NCBI GenBank assembly: GCA_020747065.1
Contig: JAGMVK010000002.1
Coordinates: 3,224,001-3,288,000 of the forward strand
Origin: Cadophora sp. MPI-SDFR-AT-0126
Lineage: Eukaryota; Ascomycota; Leotiomycetes; Helotiales; Ploettnerulaceae
DNA: 64,000 nucleotides
Direction of reading: 5' to 3'
This document shows positions 10,673 through 21,060 of the stretch, one piece after another (positions within the stretch are counted from its first letter, which is position 1; every line of letters begins with the position of its first letter). Below the pieces are notes generated by a model. That model made no database searches and had not been told where the DNA came from. It saw only the letters and a program-made list of their open reading frames with translations. A program made the position numbers and the translations under genes.

Positions 10673-10987
10673 CTAATATTCTTTCAGAATCTCAATATGT
10701 TTCTGTTCATGCCTCAAACCTTCCGTCATAACAAATTCACCGTGGAGAGGGCTGAAGATGTCCTTCTTTTCCGCCCTGCACCACTCGTACAAACCAAGAA
10801 AAGGTTTCGGATCGTTTGCGCACCATTCCTCTTTCACAACAACGATATCACGATTCGAAATCAGAAATTGAATGATAGCATTCAGTACAATAGCCCCGAG
10901 TATTCCAATAGTACCATTGGCGGCACATGTCCCAATGGTTTCCAGAACTCGACACACAGCGGAATGATGCTTGAGGAAACAGGACAT
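10673..10987 (-). CDS. possible small membrane protein
   Basis: 104 residues from ATG 10987. It has one convincing hydrophobic span (GTIGILGAIVLNAIIQFLI) followed by a charged tail. A longer frame lies on the other strand (10565-11065), so coding is uncertain. No family recognised; it could be the last exon of a longer gene or a remnant. Confidence 0.3.
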   Translation of the reverse strand: MSCFLKHHSAVCRVLETIGTCAANGTIGILGAIVLNAIIQFLISNRDIVVVKEEWCANDPKPFLGLYEWCRAEKKDIFSPLHGEFVMTEGLRHEQKHIEILKEY

Positions 10988-11280
10988 GAAGAGAAGTTGG
11001 AGCAGATGATGTCAAAAATTGCTGAGGCTAGGGTTAATTTTGAGAATTCTATGGATACACTCTAGACGGAATTGATTTTGGCGAAGAAATTTGAAGATAT
11101 TTCGTCATCTGTGGTCTCAGCTGCACTCTGCTGTTTCTTTTGGGAAAGTCGCTCGTCATTGCATTTTAGAGCCTTTCAATACATAACCATCACACTATCA
11201 TAGAAAAGTCGCCATGTAATCCATCTGCTTCTCCCCTTGGTTTGTCTCTTCGTTGCACTGCCCCGTTATTTTCATGTTAA

Positions 11281-11595
11281 TTAGCTGTGACCCCTCAACA
11301 CCAATGTTACTACAGGTACAATGAGCAGAACAACTAATAAGAAGATAACACAGCTAATTAAGTAGATACTGCTCTTGATATACTTGGAGCATATTCGCGT
11401 GTTTACTTTATTTGTATCACGACTAAAGCTATTAGAATATAGAGCAAGATCATCGGACTTGCCTTGTAATGAATTCAGTTTTTGTCCTCGTTCCAACACT
11501 TTCTTCATATTTTCTCGCATAATATGAAAAGTATTATCAACTTGAGCTTGTAGATGGGAGGCTGACGCGGGGGCGGAGGAAGGTACACTCGCCAT
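11281..11595 (-). CDS. divergent R-SNARE (synaptobrevin/VAMP-like)
   Basis: 104 residues starting at ATG 11595; an ATG 22 codons upstream (11661) is in frame but would add a hydrophobic leader unlike this family. The SNARE motif begins at LQAQVDNTFHIMRENMKKV and contains the R of the zero layer in VLERGQKLNSLQGKSDDL. It ends in a C-terminal anchor (YLISCVIFLLVVLLIVPVV). R-SNAREs on secretory vesicles pair with Sso/Sec9-type partners to drive fusion. Compared with the usual fungal copy, the second half of the helix is altered (ALYSNSFSRDTNKVNTR where the family usually has AxxFRRxAxxLRR) and the juxtamembrane Trp pair is absent. It looks like an extra paralog rather than the housekeeping gene. 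Divergent from the next gene. Confidence 0.75.
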   Translation of the reverse strand: MASVPSSAPASASHLQAQVDNTFHIMRENMKKVLERGQKLNSLQGKSDDLALYSNSFSRDTNKVNTRICSKYIKSSIYLISCVIFLLVVLLIVPVVTLVLRGHS

Positions 11596-11922
11596 TAGTG
11601 AGATAAAATAAACGAAAGTTATTGGTGACAGGGAGATATCTAAGAGTGCCGTAGTTTGCATATTTAGGAGACGGCATCTTCGATTGACGTATTACCATGT
11701 CAGCATCACTTAAACCCTCGTAGGAGGGGAAGATCTCAGGTGCCGGAATCGGCCCTTGTGGCTAGGAATAGTATGTCTGTTATTTTTAGTTTCGCATAAC
11801 ACGTTGATCCCAGATCTATTTGTGGACACTCCAATGTTGAACTGTACTTATTTCTCACCACCAGACTCAAGACAAAGGAATTTAACTTACCTCATTGCCG
11901 CCCCTCTTCTTCACCTTACATC
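11596..11922. promoter_or_regulatory. shared upstream region of two divergent genes
   Basis: 327 bases between the R-SNARE start and the start of the SUR7-like gene. Function is positional inference; no motif recognised. Confidence 0.35.
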
Positions 11923-12811
11923 ATGCTTCTAAGCAGTGTACAGAAAATATTCATCGTGATGGTCTTTTCCTCCGCTGCTATCTGCTGTGCTATACTGGGA
12001 ATCTTACTACTAGTGCAAGATAACATTGCGAAAGCTGGCATTGCGACCTTAACCGTAAGATTCTATACCTAGTCCATTCGATATTTGCTGATGACTATTA
12101 CAGTTTAACTTCACGAATATCCATCTCCCCAATCATGCACAGGCCAAGATACACGCGAATTTATTACCTGACCTTGTCCAACCTCTTGCAAGCGAAGCTC
12201 AGAGTGCGGCAGGCGGACTTGCCACTGCTATTGTAACTGCAGCTAATGACGCGCAAAGCGCCGCAGGCGCCGTCGCAACAGCCGCAACGGCGACTATCGA
12301 GGGATCGATTCCCTTAAACTGTTCGCTGGGTACAAAGGGTTTCTGTGTGGGATTCGCCAACCATACGCAACAATGCAACAAATTTCCATTAGACGTATCT
12401 AGGGTCTTACCAAAAGCTGTTGTAAGCTTCGTTGGTGAAGATCTCCAGACTGTCCAGCCTCTAGCGGGGATCCTAGCGAGAATCACCCAGACCAATATGG
12501 GATATTGCCTACGATTTGGCCTAGGATTTATCGTCATTATGGGTGCAATATTGGCTGTCTTAGTATTTACTCGTCTGTTTTCCTCCGTACACTTCCTTGT
12601 GAAATTCGGGATCTCTTTGGTCTCAGGGGTAGTATTTTGCGTACTTCTATTGGCACCTACTGTAATCTTATACGAAGTACAGAGAAAGATCCTGGATCTC
12701 CAACCCCTTATCCAGGTAGAGAAAGGCGTGGCGATCGGTTATGGCTGGGGAGCTTCCGGTTGCGCTATTTTGATCATGCTATTGGTTATCACCACTGCAA
12801 TATTCGTGTAA
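11923..12811 (+). CDS. SUR7/PalI-like four-span membrane protein
   Basis: Two exons: 11923-12054 and 12104-12811, joined in phase 0 by a 49-nt intron (donor GTAAGA, GCTGATGAC branch region). 279 residues. TM1 lies near the N-terminus (IFIVMVFSSAAICCAILGIL). A 130-residue outer region follows, with an Ala-rich helix and two close Cys (LNCSLGTKGFCVGF). Three further spans come after residue 175 (FGLGFIVIMGAILAVLVF, FGISLVSGVVFCVLLLA, GCAILIMLLVITTAIFV). One span, a Cys-bearing loop, then three spans is the SUR7/PalI arrangement, proteins of eisosomes or pH signalling. The family call is topological and may be wrong; the gene model itself is solid. Confidence 0.65.
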
Positions 12812-13492
12812 GGGAGGAGGAGAAGCTAGACGATTGAGTTTTCCATGTATCTTTCAGTTTTTCTTTTTTTTTTAAACTTATATAAGCCACGTTATTTAAA
12901 AAAAAATGATTGAATCAAACATTGTCAAATATAGAGCGCCAACAACAGCTAGTACGGAACTGCATAATGAGAATGGCGGGAACATGGAGTGTTACACTTT
13001 TGGCTCAGGATTCGATCGTATGTTATGAAATAGGTTTTACAAAGGATAAGTTAATTGATTCCTCTCGCGAAGTACTGCTTCATCCAGTAAGCTAATCTGC
13101 TTTTATGAAAGGATTTACATAACTAAGTTACGCTCTATTTTAAAGAACACCAAATTTTACAGAAAGTTTGGTACCGAAATTGGATACTAAGCTTGGCGGT
13201 AGCTTGGGTTACTACCTGGGTATTTGAGCCTTTAGTAGTAGATTTGGGCTCCTGGGACATAGTTGAACGGGACTTATTATTCCTACCAAAAAGTGAGAAT
13301 CCAGAAGGGGCCATAATCAGCTCTTTTCTTTTTTAGGCTGCACCGAAAGTGGCTCTAACTTAGAGCTCAGGAGGCAATTGAGAAGGTATCAACAAGATTT
13401 TTGGATAGCTATATTAACTTATACATTGTTTTATTGAGACAATGATTTGTTCCTTTCCTCTTCTCTGCACTTCGTCTATTTGTAGTTGAGTA
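12812..13492. other. AT-rich intergenic region
   Basis: About 680 bases upstream of an F-box gene, with A and T runs (for example 12866-12875 and 12897-12906). No gene recognised. Confidence 0.5.
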
Positions 13493-14818
13493 ATGGCTAC
13501 AATACTTCATTTTCCAGACGAGATTTTCCTAAATATTTTCGCTTTCCTTTACTATGTTAACGATAATTTTGAAACTTATGGCAATAAGAATGATCTTCTA
13601 GCAAGTCGTCTTGTTTGTAGAAGACTAGCCATAATCGGAAAGCATCTTTCATTTGAGCATATTACTTTTATCAATGATATAAAAGGATATAAGAGGCTCT
13701 TATTGCTGTCACAATCTACAGCAGCTAATAGCGTTCGAGGATTATCTTGTTACTTTCAAACTTTTGACACAATTACAACCCGAGACGTCCACCGGTATTT
13801 TAGTTTGGGCCTATTTGACATACATCAGATCAACGAGATGTATAAACTAGAGTATTTACCTCGAAATCGACATCAGACTCGCCTACAAGCCCGTGGCCTT
13901 GATATAGGTGTTATAAACAAAGCAATACCTTCGTTTAAAAGGCTTCGCGTTATCAATTTCAAACAGGATTTTAGTAATCGATATGGAGACATATTTCGTA
14001 AGTTAGATTCTAATTTCCGATCGGCCTTTGCACGCTCTCCACTTGGACAAAGGCTTTTCGAGGCTATCACAGACATTGTTTCCAACTCACAGATTGGCAT
14101 TGAAGTTCTTCAACTTGGACATATCGAAGATAATAAACATTTCGAGGATGACAGCTTTCTACACAAACTCCACCGGCTATATGAACCTCCTATGACTAGT
14201 ACAATACAAGGATTTACTCTCACAAGACATGGTTTATATCAACAAGCTTTCGGGAGATTGAGACAACTGAGAATTAGATTGCCATTAGAAGTTGATGCGA
14301 ACTATAATGGGCTGTCGATGTTTATTCAATCGGCACAATTACTCGAAGAGTTATGGTTACAATTCAATTTCGAAGGCGAGCAAGCTCTCACATCAAATTT
14401 CCTAAGGTCTCTTAAGCTACCTTGCTTGAGGATTCTCAGATTGGACTTGGCACTAATTGAAGATTCGTTTTGCTTAGTTGACTTCCTTGGAAGACATGCT
14501 ACGAGCCTGAAAACAATCAGTTTCCAAGAACTTAAACTCAGAACAGGCTCCTGGGAAACTGTGTTTATTGAGATGAAGAAACTTTTGACCTTGAGCTTTG
14601 TATATATAAGGGGAGCTTTTCAAACTGGAAGAGTTATAGAGATCAAGTCTGGATTAACGGAACATGGTCGCCGAATACTGAGTGACGAAGAAATTGAGGA
14701 CTTTATTCAGTGTAAGAGCGACGATAATCCGTTTGATCTACTACGATCTGCTCGCAAGGTCTATCCGGCGCATTCAGGTGGAGACTGGGAATGCTGGGAT
14801 GAGTGCCCATACCGGTAG
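13493..14818 (+). CDS. F-box-like protein, family A copy 1
   Basis: Intronless, 441 residues, ATG 13493 to TAG 14816-14818. The N-terminal FPDEIFLNIFAFLYY with LLASRLVCRRLAIIG resembles an F-box, which would dock to Skp1 in an SCF ubiquitin ligase. The rest has irregular leucine-rich stretches (such as LRQLRIRLP, LEELWLQF, LRILRLDLALIEDS) suited to substrate binding. It ends with a conserved WECWDECPYR. Paralogs are the intact copy at 22783-24111 (minus) and a truncated relic at 18229-18739. Three copies in 11 kb imply local duplication. The targets are unknown. Confidence 0.75.
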   Translation: MATILHFPDEIFLNIFAFLYYVNDNFETYGNKNDLLASRLVCRRLAIIGKHLSFEHITFINDIKGYKRLLLLSQSTAANSVRGLSCYFQTFDTITTRDVHRYFSLGLFDIHQINEMYKLEYLPRNRHQTRLQARGLDIGVINKAIPSFKRLRVINFKQDFSNRYGDIFRKLDSNFRSAFARSPLGQRLFEAITDIVSNSQIGIEVLQLGHIEDNKHFEDDSFLHKLHRLYEPPMTSTIQGFTLTRHGLYQQAFGRLRQLRIRLPLEVDANYNGLSMFIQSAQLLEELWLQFNFEGEQALTSNFLRSLKLPCLRILRLDLALIEDSFCLVDFLGRHATSLKTISFQELKLRTGSWETVFIEMKKLLTLSFVYIRGAFQTGRVIEIKSGLTEHGRRILSDEEIEDFIQCKSDDNPFDLLRSARKVYPAHSGGDWECWDECPYR

Positions 14819-16603
14819 GTAGTTCAAACATTTAACTATAAATGTAATTAAATAGGTTCTAGAAAGGATAATTGATTCCTTTCCTGAAGTATTGGTTAAT
14901 CTAGTAACTAAAAGCGTGTAAAATGTGCCAGAACAGCCGCACAGGTCGTTAGCTAATCTGCTTATATAAAGGGACCTATATTATGGTGGGGATTGGCCTC
15001 GGTAAACTTTTCTCACCTGTCCTATACATTCAGATCTCCCTAGAAAAACCTTAACAATAATAATATTACTTTTTCTTCTGATAAGATTTACACTTATCTC
15101 TTTAATTGACAATTCGTACTCTTTGGATATGTGATATCTTTTGATTTCGTCTATCTGTTATTTCTTAAACCTTCCGCCTTATGTACCTTACAATTGCTAC
15201 CGATGAGAGTTCCTCCAACAGTTGTCCCTCCAGATCTCGAAAAGAAAAGCAACAACCAAAGAAAAGAAAAGGCAGTCATTCATCTGGTAGCCAAGGGCGG
15301 TTGAGTTTAATGATTGAGTTGATTAATGTGCATTTGCAAGGCCTGTAACTACATTTCATTCTTCCCCTTCTCCCCTCCCCCCCGCCTCTCTGCCTCCTCC
15401 ACCTATTCAATTCAATCTCACCCACCGCTTCTTGACTTCGCTTGGAACCATGACACAACGACATGTCACATAAACTCTATAACGTCTCTCCCTGCGTAGC
15501 GAGACACCCTGTGTGCCGAGACAGACCAATGAAATTGGACGAATTTCTAAATCGACAGATCGCTATATTAAGAGAAATGATGTGACGAACATATTACTAA
15601 CTCTAAATATAAGTAAATTCTATTGATGTTGGTTTAAAAGAGAAATTACGAAGAAAACTTCAGAATCCTTGCGATTTCATTGGTCTGTCTCGGCACACAG
15701 GGTGTCTCGCTTAGCAGGGAGGGACGTTATCACTCCATAACATCATCCTCTTATTGTTTGTCGGATATAAAGTGCTGCAGCTCCGCAAGATATAGATCGC
15801 CGAATATTCAGAGGACACCGCCCAACATGGTGAGTATGGTCTCCCACAAGCGCCAGGCCCTTCAGGTATATTGTGGGTGATTCTAATTTTGCTGCTTCAA
15901 TCGGGATGCTTACCATGTTTGAGGGGCCTTGATTGAACTTCAAATCGGGAACAAGCATATTGACAAAGAAGTTGGATGCTAGTTTCGGCTCTTATTAGCG
16001 TGAGCCCGAATTCGGACTTGCACTGCCTCAATAGTTTGGATATGGACTAGCCACTATTGAGTGCCTGAGGCCGACGACGTGGATGTTGACATGCAAAGAA
16101 GAAGACATTTTGATCATCTGCAATCTAACCATTCTAAGTTACAGCCTGAATGAGGGGTTTGTAATGCTGATCGAATTCACATGTAACCTTTTACTATCAA
16201 TAGCTAGAACTACTCGTTTTAGAATCATCATGTGAGAAAACCAAAGATGTGGAAATAAGAAAGTACGAATGTGAGCGTCTGCAGACGAGAGAAATTTGCG
16301 GACAAAAGAGATGTATGATGTGAGGCAATGTAATCTGTTCAAAACAGATTTAAAGGGCTATAATTTCTTTTCGCTCTCTAATAATAGCAGTAGCAATATT
16401 GAACGGCTCCGATTTGCAAAGATATAAACAGAAGCGGCTATGATTAGAAACCGTGTCGGAAAGCAAATGCAGGAATACTCAAAATAGAATTATAAGACTG
16501 GAAAGACCTAAGGATCTGATAGTACGGAGCAAACAATGCCATGGTTGAACCCCTAGTAAACCGAATCACACTCACGTGCTGGTTCACACATACCAAAAGT
16601 GGG
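14819..16603. other. intergenic with a MITE
   Basis: Contains the 246-bp element at 15482-15727. Around 15204-15302 is a short basic frame opening with ATG, and at 15743-15958 a minus-strand frame of 71 codons; neither is recognised. They could be pieces of one gene split by the element, but I cannot show it. Confidence 0.4.
15482..15727. mobile_element. MITE with 54-bp terminal inverted repeats and TA duplication
   Basis: The two ends are inverted copies over 54 bases with three mismatches, beginning ACGTC and containing GCGAGACACCCTGTGTGCC. TA flanks both sides (15480-15481, 15728-15729), as expected of Tc1/mariner-type insertion. The 138-base middle is AT-rich and has no frame, so the element is non-autonomous. 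The ends are related in layout to those of the HET-carrying unit at 53739-57057. Confidence 0.85.
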
Positions 16604-17993
16604 TTATGCTTGGTTTGGGTAGAACCAGGCAGCTATAGCAAACAGTAAGAATGACGAAATGAATATTGTTCCTTCCAGCCTGCTTCGAATCAGTGAAAAT
16701 TCAAAATTTGCGACTAAGTACGTACCAATAAGCATATCCATTATGGATGACATGATTGACCCCAAGGATAGCCAGGCCTAACACAATTACCTGGAATCCA
16801 TCAAGTATCATCCCAATCTTAACTCCGAGGGCCCATCCGAAGATGACGGCAAGGGGGAAAACGAAAAGCGAGATTCGAATACTCGAACCAAACGCTGTTT
16901 CGATAATCCAAGCAATTCCTTCCTTTTGGGAGCGGAGGACGGCTGCAACATGGTCAACAGTCGCCAGTATGGATGGGATTGTGACCAAACCAACAAAACT
17001 CTCGGAGAGCTTGAGCTTCTCACTAGGCGCATGGACGGCCTCCAGTAGATAAATTGAGGCAAAGACCAAGGCCGGAGTTGAAAATATCAAGATCGAAATG
17101 TTAGCGTATGTAGTATATGGCTGATTTTGTTCTTTAACTTCGTTCTTAAGGATTTCATCTTGTGCAGCAGCGCGGAGCTCTTTGAGTGACCGATTTTCAG
17201 TCACAACACGAGGTGTCAAGGACGCCGGGAGAAGACTTGAAGCCATTAACGCTGGTATCATGTTCGGGATTTGGTCTTCGTCTAATTCTGTGTGGGTGTA
17301 GTAGAAGAAGTAAATATAGCTCGCGAACTCGACGAGAAGCACGATGGCAGAACCTCGAGAGACCGTAAGGAGATCAGATTCACCTCCTAAACTCGGTTCG
17401 TATTAGCATATTTATGATTGGATCATGAGCTCACCTTCAGACCAACTTTTAAACGCTGTTGGGATACTAATGCTCACAAGGCTGACGACCAGTAGTTGTG
17501 CGTTTGCTCTTGCAATAGTGATAGGGTAGTATTGGCGTTCATGCTGAATACCGCCGAAGAATATACAAGTACCAAACACCATCAGACAACTAGAAATCAA
17601 AGCTCCAGTCAAGGCAGTTTGGGCAATAACAGATTCGCGTCTTGCCACGGCTGTCAGCACAAAGCACAGCTCCGCAACATTTCCAAAAATCCCATTGAGG
17701 ACTCCTGCTAGTAGTTCATAGTCGTTGCGCTGTAGTTTGATAACGAGGTCCTGAGTTGCATACCGACTTAGGGAAGATACTGGGACAATGGTGATGGTTG
17801 CAACAAAGAACTCCGCAAGGGAGGCGCGTTGTGTGAAGTGAAGCGCAGTACCGAGGGAGAAGAGTAGAATAGACAGTACTATACCTATAGGCACTGAGAA
17901 TCTGGCTAATAAGTCATGCAGTCTTCTAGCACGTGCCGAGAGTGAGGTAAGCATTCTGACGGGAAGGATGTTGGAATGATTGACTTGAGACAT
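16604..17993 (-). CDS. vacuolar-type Ca2+/H+ exchanger (CAX family)
   Basis: Three exons: 17435-17993, 16726-17386, 16604-16679; introns of 48 and 46 nt. 431 residues, about eleven hydrophobic spans. The first repeat holds LLAGVLNGIFGNVAELCFV (family pattern GLLxAxFGNxxEL). Between the halves lie LLTVSRGSAIVLLV and a hydrophilic loop. The second repeat has LVTIPSILATVDHVAAV, IIETAFGSSIRISLFVFPL and, completed by the last exon, AYWLEGTIFI. Such carriers load calcium into the vacuole in exchange for protons. The second ion-binding motif, usually GNAAEH, reads LATVDH here, so Asn is lost and Glu has become Asp. Transport specificity may therefore differ. The intact frame and clean introns argue against a pseudogene. 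Confidence 0.85.
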
Positions 17994-18228
17994 ATCAATG
18001 GACAGAACAGAGATTTATAAGAGAAATAACCAGAGGTTCTTGGAGCCATTTGGGGACCGAAGAGACCTGAAAGGTTTCCATTTCTGGTCCCAACTACTGT
18101 TGAAGTAAATATAGGAAGATTTGAACGGCGTCGCTCCTTATAGCAGGAGCCAGAAGAGGTGACATGCTCGATCTGAACGAGGCATTCCACATCAATTTGT
18201 ACTGAATTACTTCAAATGACTTAACTTA

Positions 18229-18739
18229 ATGGTTACAATGCTTTATGTTCCAGACGAGATTTTCCTAAATATATTCGCTTTACTTTACTATGTTAACGAC
18301 AAATTTAAAACTTATGGCAATCAAAATGATCTTCAAGTTGTCGTGTCTGCAAGAGACTAGCCACAATCAGGAGGCATCTTTTATTTGAGCATATTACTTT
18401 TATCGAAAATGGGACATAAGAATCTTTCATTACTGTCACAATCCACAGCAGCTAATAGCGTTCGACATTCGACGTTGATCTTGCTCAAACTTTTTATACA
18501 ATTACAACCGAAGACTTCCACCAGTATTTTAATTCGGGCCAATTTTACATGTAGCAACGAGATGTATAAACTAGAGCATTTACCACGCAATCGACATCAG
18601 ACTTGCCTACAAGTCCGTGGCCTATTTACAAGGCTTCGCGTTATTAATATCATGCAGGATTAATGATTAATATAGAGACTTGCTTCAAATGTTAGATCCT
18701 AGTTTCCGATCGACCTTTGCACGCTCTCCACTTGGACAA
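18229..18739 (+). pseudogene. truncated relic of F-box family A
   Basis: Base-level similarity to 13493-14060 starts at the ATG and runs about 510 bases. The opening LYVPDEIFLNIFALLYYVN is clear. Small deletions after the 'NQNDLQ' region break the frame at a TAG (18358-18360), further deletions follow, and similarity stops at 18739 in the middle of the gene. It lies between the exchanger and F-box family B copy 1. Confidence 0.85.
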
Positions 18740-19048
18740 TTCTTCAAGGATCCCAAAACGATATTCCGTTTTTCGAATAAATTCTATTTTTGGCCTCCTT
18801 TTATGAAAGTCGCCTAATTTTATTATAAAATTTATTAGGTCTTGGCGCACTATAAACTCCATCTTCTTTTCTTGGTAATAAAATAGCAGTCAATATTGTA
18901 TCTAACTGAAGCCTTTTTTGAACCCGTCAATTCGATTGCCGCCCCCAAGGGAGCCAGATATAGAGCCCTCCAAAGTTAGCCACTTTGATCTATATAAATC
19001 AAAACAAGTTTCTCACTCACTTTTGGTCTATGGCAGAACCACTGTACG

Positions 19049-20077
19049 ATGTCTTTAGTCACCCTGGCGCCCGAGATTGTTTGCCATATTATAAGGGAAT
19101 TACCTATCGATGATAGCCGAAAATTTCTGGAAAGTTGCAAGAAGATTTGCGAGAATGGGATGTACGTCTTCGATAAGAAGTGTTTCCGGGCCATACCAGT
19201 TCACCTAACCGAGGAAGGCATAGATATAGCAAACCAGGTGTTACAGAAACAACAAATCCGTTATCTTCAAGAGATCTTCATTAGGCTCCGGCCTGGTCTT
19301 GGGCTCTTTAGTCGTGAGGAAACGAACATTAAGAACTCCCTCATCTCAGTACTAACCAAAGGACTTCAAATTTCCACTCGAATTTCCACTCGGCCTCTTA
19401 CTATTAGAATATGGGATCATCCAGAGTGTTTTAATGATCCCAGTGGTAGTTGTATGAAGGTCGTGGCAGAGGCAATAAGCGCAGTTCTCTCAATTGAGTC
19501 ATCTAAACCATTTACAGTGCAGATCCAAAACTTACGGCTTGAGAACTGTAAATGGCTATCTATTTGTGGCCGTCTTTTCCTTGACCGAGTACGATCTCTC
19601 GAGCTCCGGTTCGATCACTACACCAGTAGTACAAGCGGGGAACTGAAGAGTATCAAGAAAGTTTTACCCCTTGCCACGAATCTGGAAGAGCTGTCTATTT
19701 CCAACAATGCTGAGGCATATCTGAGTTCAAAAATCATCCACGATATCATAAACAAGTGCGTACCTAAGAAGCTGAAAAGGGTGATCATCACTGGGTTTAG
19801 CATTTCGGCTACTGATTTGCAGGAAGATCTGTCTCCTTTCCATGATTATTTAAGGGGGTTGAGATTGGAAAATGTGGTTTTTAAAAAAGAGTCATTTGAC
19901 GAATTTATGGACTATGTTGTGAACCATTTGGCTGTTACTCTAGATAGCTTTTCCATCAAAGATATTTATGAGGACCGTGGAGAGGACGTATACAAAATCC
20001 ATGATCCTATAAAGAAATGCAGGGAACGGGGTTTGGATATGTGGGGTTTTGATATCATGAACGGCCTAGATGGCTAA
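19049..20077 (+). CDS. F-box-like protein, family B copy 1
   Basis: Intronless, 342 residues, ATG 19049. LAPEIVCHIIRELPIDDSRK followed by FLESCKKICENG resembles an F-box; the rest has Leu-rich segments (RSLELRFDHY, LEELSISNN, LKRVIITGF, LRGLRLENVVF). A paralog is at 34130-35116 and a relic near 48096-48320. Its stop codon TAA (20075-20077) coincides with the left end of a transposon: the target TA gives the first two bases and the element the third. The true original C-terminus may thus have been longer, though the length is close to that of the paralog (328). Confidence 0.75.
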   Translation: MSLVTLAPEIVCHIIRELPIDDSRKFLESCKKICENGMYVFDKKCFRAIPVHLTEEGIDIANQVLQKQQIRYLQEIFIRLRPGLGLFSREETNIKNSLISVLTKGLQISTRISTRPLTIRIWDHPECFNDPSGSCMKVVAEAISAVLSIESSKPFTVQIQNLRLENCKWLSICGRLFLDRVRSLELRFDHYTSSTSGELKSIKKVLPLATNLEELSISNNAEAYLSSKIIHDIINKCVPKKLKRVIITGFSISATDLQEDLSPFHDYLRGLRLENVVFKKESFDEFMDYVVNHLAVTLDSFSIKDIYEDRGEDVYKIHDPIKKCRERGLDMWGFDIMNGLDG

Positions 20078-20125
20078 CATCCCGCCCTGCGTGCCGAGAA
20101 AATCGAGAGATACTTTAACTTCACG
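20077..20125 (+). mobile_element. solo transposon end (ACGTC-type inverted repeat)
   Basis: Starts ACATCCCGCCCTGCGTGCCG and runs to TACTTTAACTTC, matching the end at 35339-35407 (inverted) and the ends of the HET cassette, but lacking 17 inner bases. The flanking TA is part of the F-box stop codon. No right end is found close by. Confidence 0.65.
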
Positions 20126-20259
20126 CATCTCAGTCTCCACAACATGTTACAAATCATTGAAAACAAGGGGTTAACCGTGTTATGTAAGTTAGCTATTTAT
20201 CAGTAATTTGACTTCTTTCGAAGCCTCTTCTCAGGCTTTATCTGAGTTCTTTTGCTACA

Positions 20260-20500
20260 GCTATACTGGCGAGCTCTTGTTGTTCCTTGTACGAAAGGTA
20301 CACTCTAAAAGCTCTTATCCGAGCTTTAGATCCTTATTCATTTGTCCGAGAGCCTGATAAGCTCTGCGGCTGCTGTGGCGGGGAAACAATTGCAGGACCG
20401 CCACGCAGTTCGGTACTTCTGATCGACAGAACTAACGATTCTTGGCTAGAAGGGACTGACCCCGCCTCCCGCACCTCTCGCCAAGCCTTGCTAACTCCGT
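20260..20500 (+). repeat. dispersed repeat pair, copy 1
   Basis: About 240 bases related to the minus strand of 44010-44235. The best stretch covers TTCGGTACTTCTGATCGAC and the following 50 bases with mostly C/T and A/G differences. In one frame both copies would read similar peptides (ICGCC..., SVLLID.TNDS.LE.TDP), so an old coding segment may underlie it. Confidence 0.65.
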
Positions 20501-20839
20501 CGTAATTCCGCTTATATAATCTGCTTTCATTGTCAGCAAAAATACCAGGCCAGCAGTAGCTTTCAACGCAATGCCATGTTCACACAGCCCTTTCCAGTAA
20601 GACTTCAAAGTACTTTGTCTGCAGGACACTAGCCCCTACTGTCACAGCTCGATCAAGCTAACCCAGATGCTAACAGCAGAGGCACGCAACGTCGCGAACC
20701 CTGTTGACGTCCCTACATCCCTTCTAACCTGAACACTCTCTTCGATCAAGTCACCTCGCGAGCAGCAACGTCTGCATACAGTTCGCAGACCTTTGTGGCG
20801 TCCGTCGGCGGGTATGGATTGGAGAAGACGACTGCTACA

Positions 20840-21060
20840 AATATCAGAAGCAATTGGCTCTACGGAGTCCAATTCCTGGCTGCATCTTTTTGAGACGGCG
20901 GTGCACAGCATGCATGTATGGGGACACACACACACACGAACAGAAGTCACGATCTGGCGAGAGTAGAGAGCGGAACGAATGGGAAGATAAATAATCGAAC
21001 CTGCAAAATCCAAGTCCAGAACAGGATGGTGTCACAATCTGAATAAGGAAGCTTTGATGA
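20840..21060 (-). repeat. dispersed repeat pair with a CA/GT tract, copy 1
   Basis: Read on the minus strand this stretch resembles the plus strand of 28986-29200. Both share a CCTGTTCTGGACTT-like block, CCAGATCGT just before a GT-rich tract, and AATTGGACTCCGTA after it. No coding function recognised. Confidence 0.5.
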
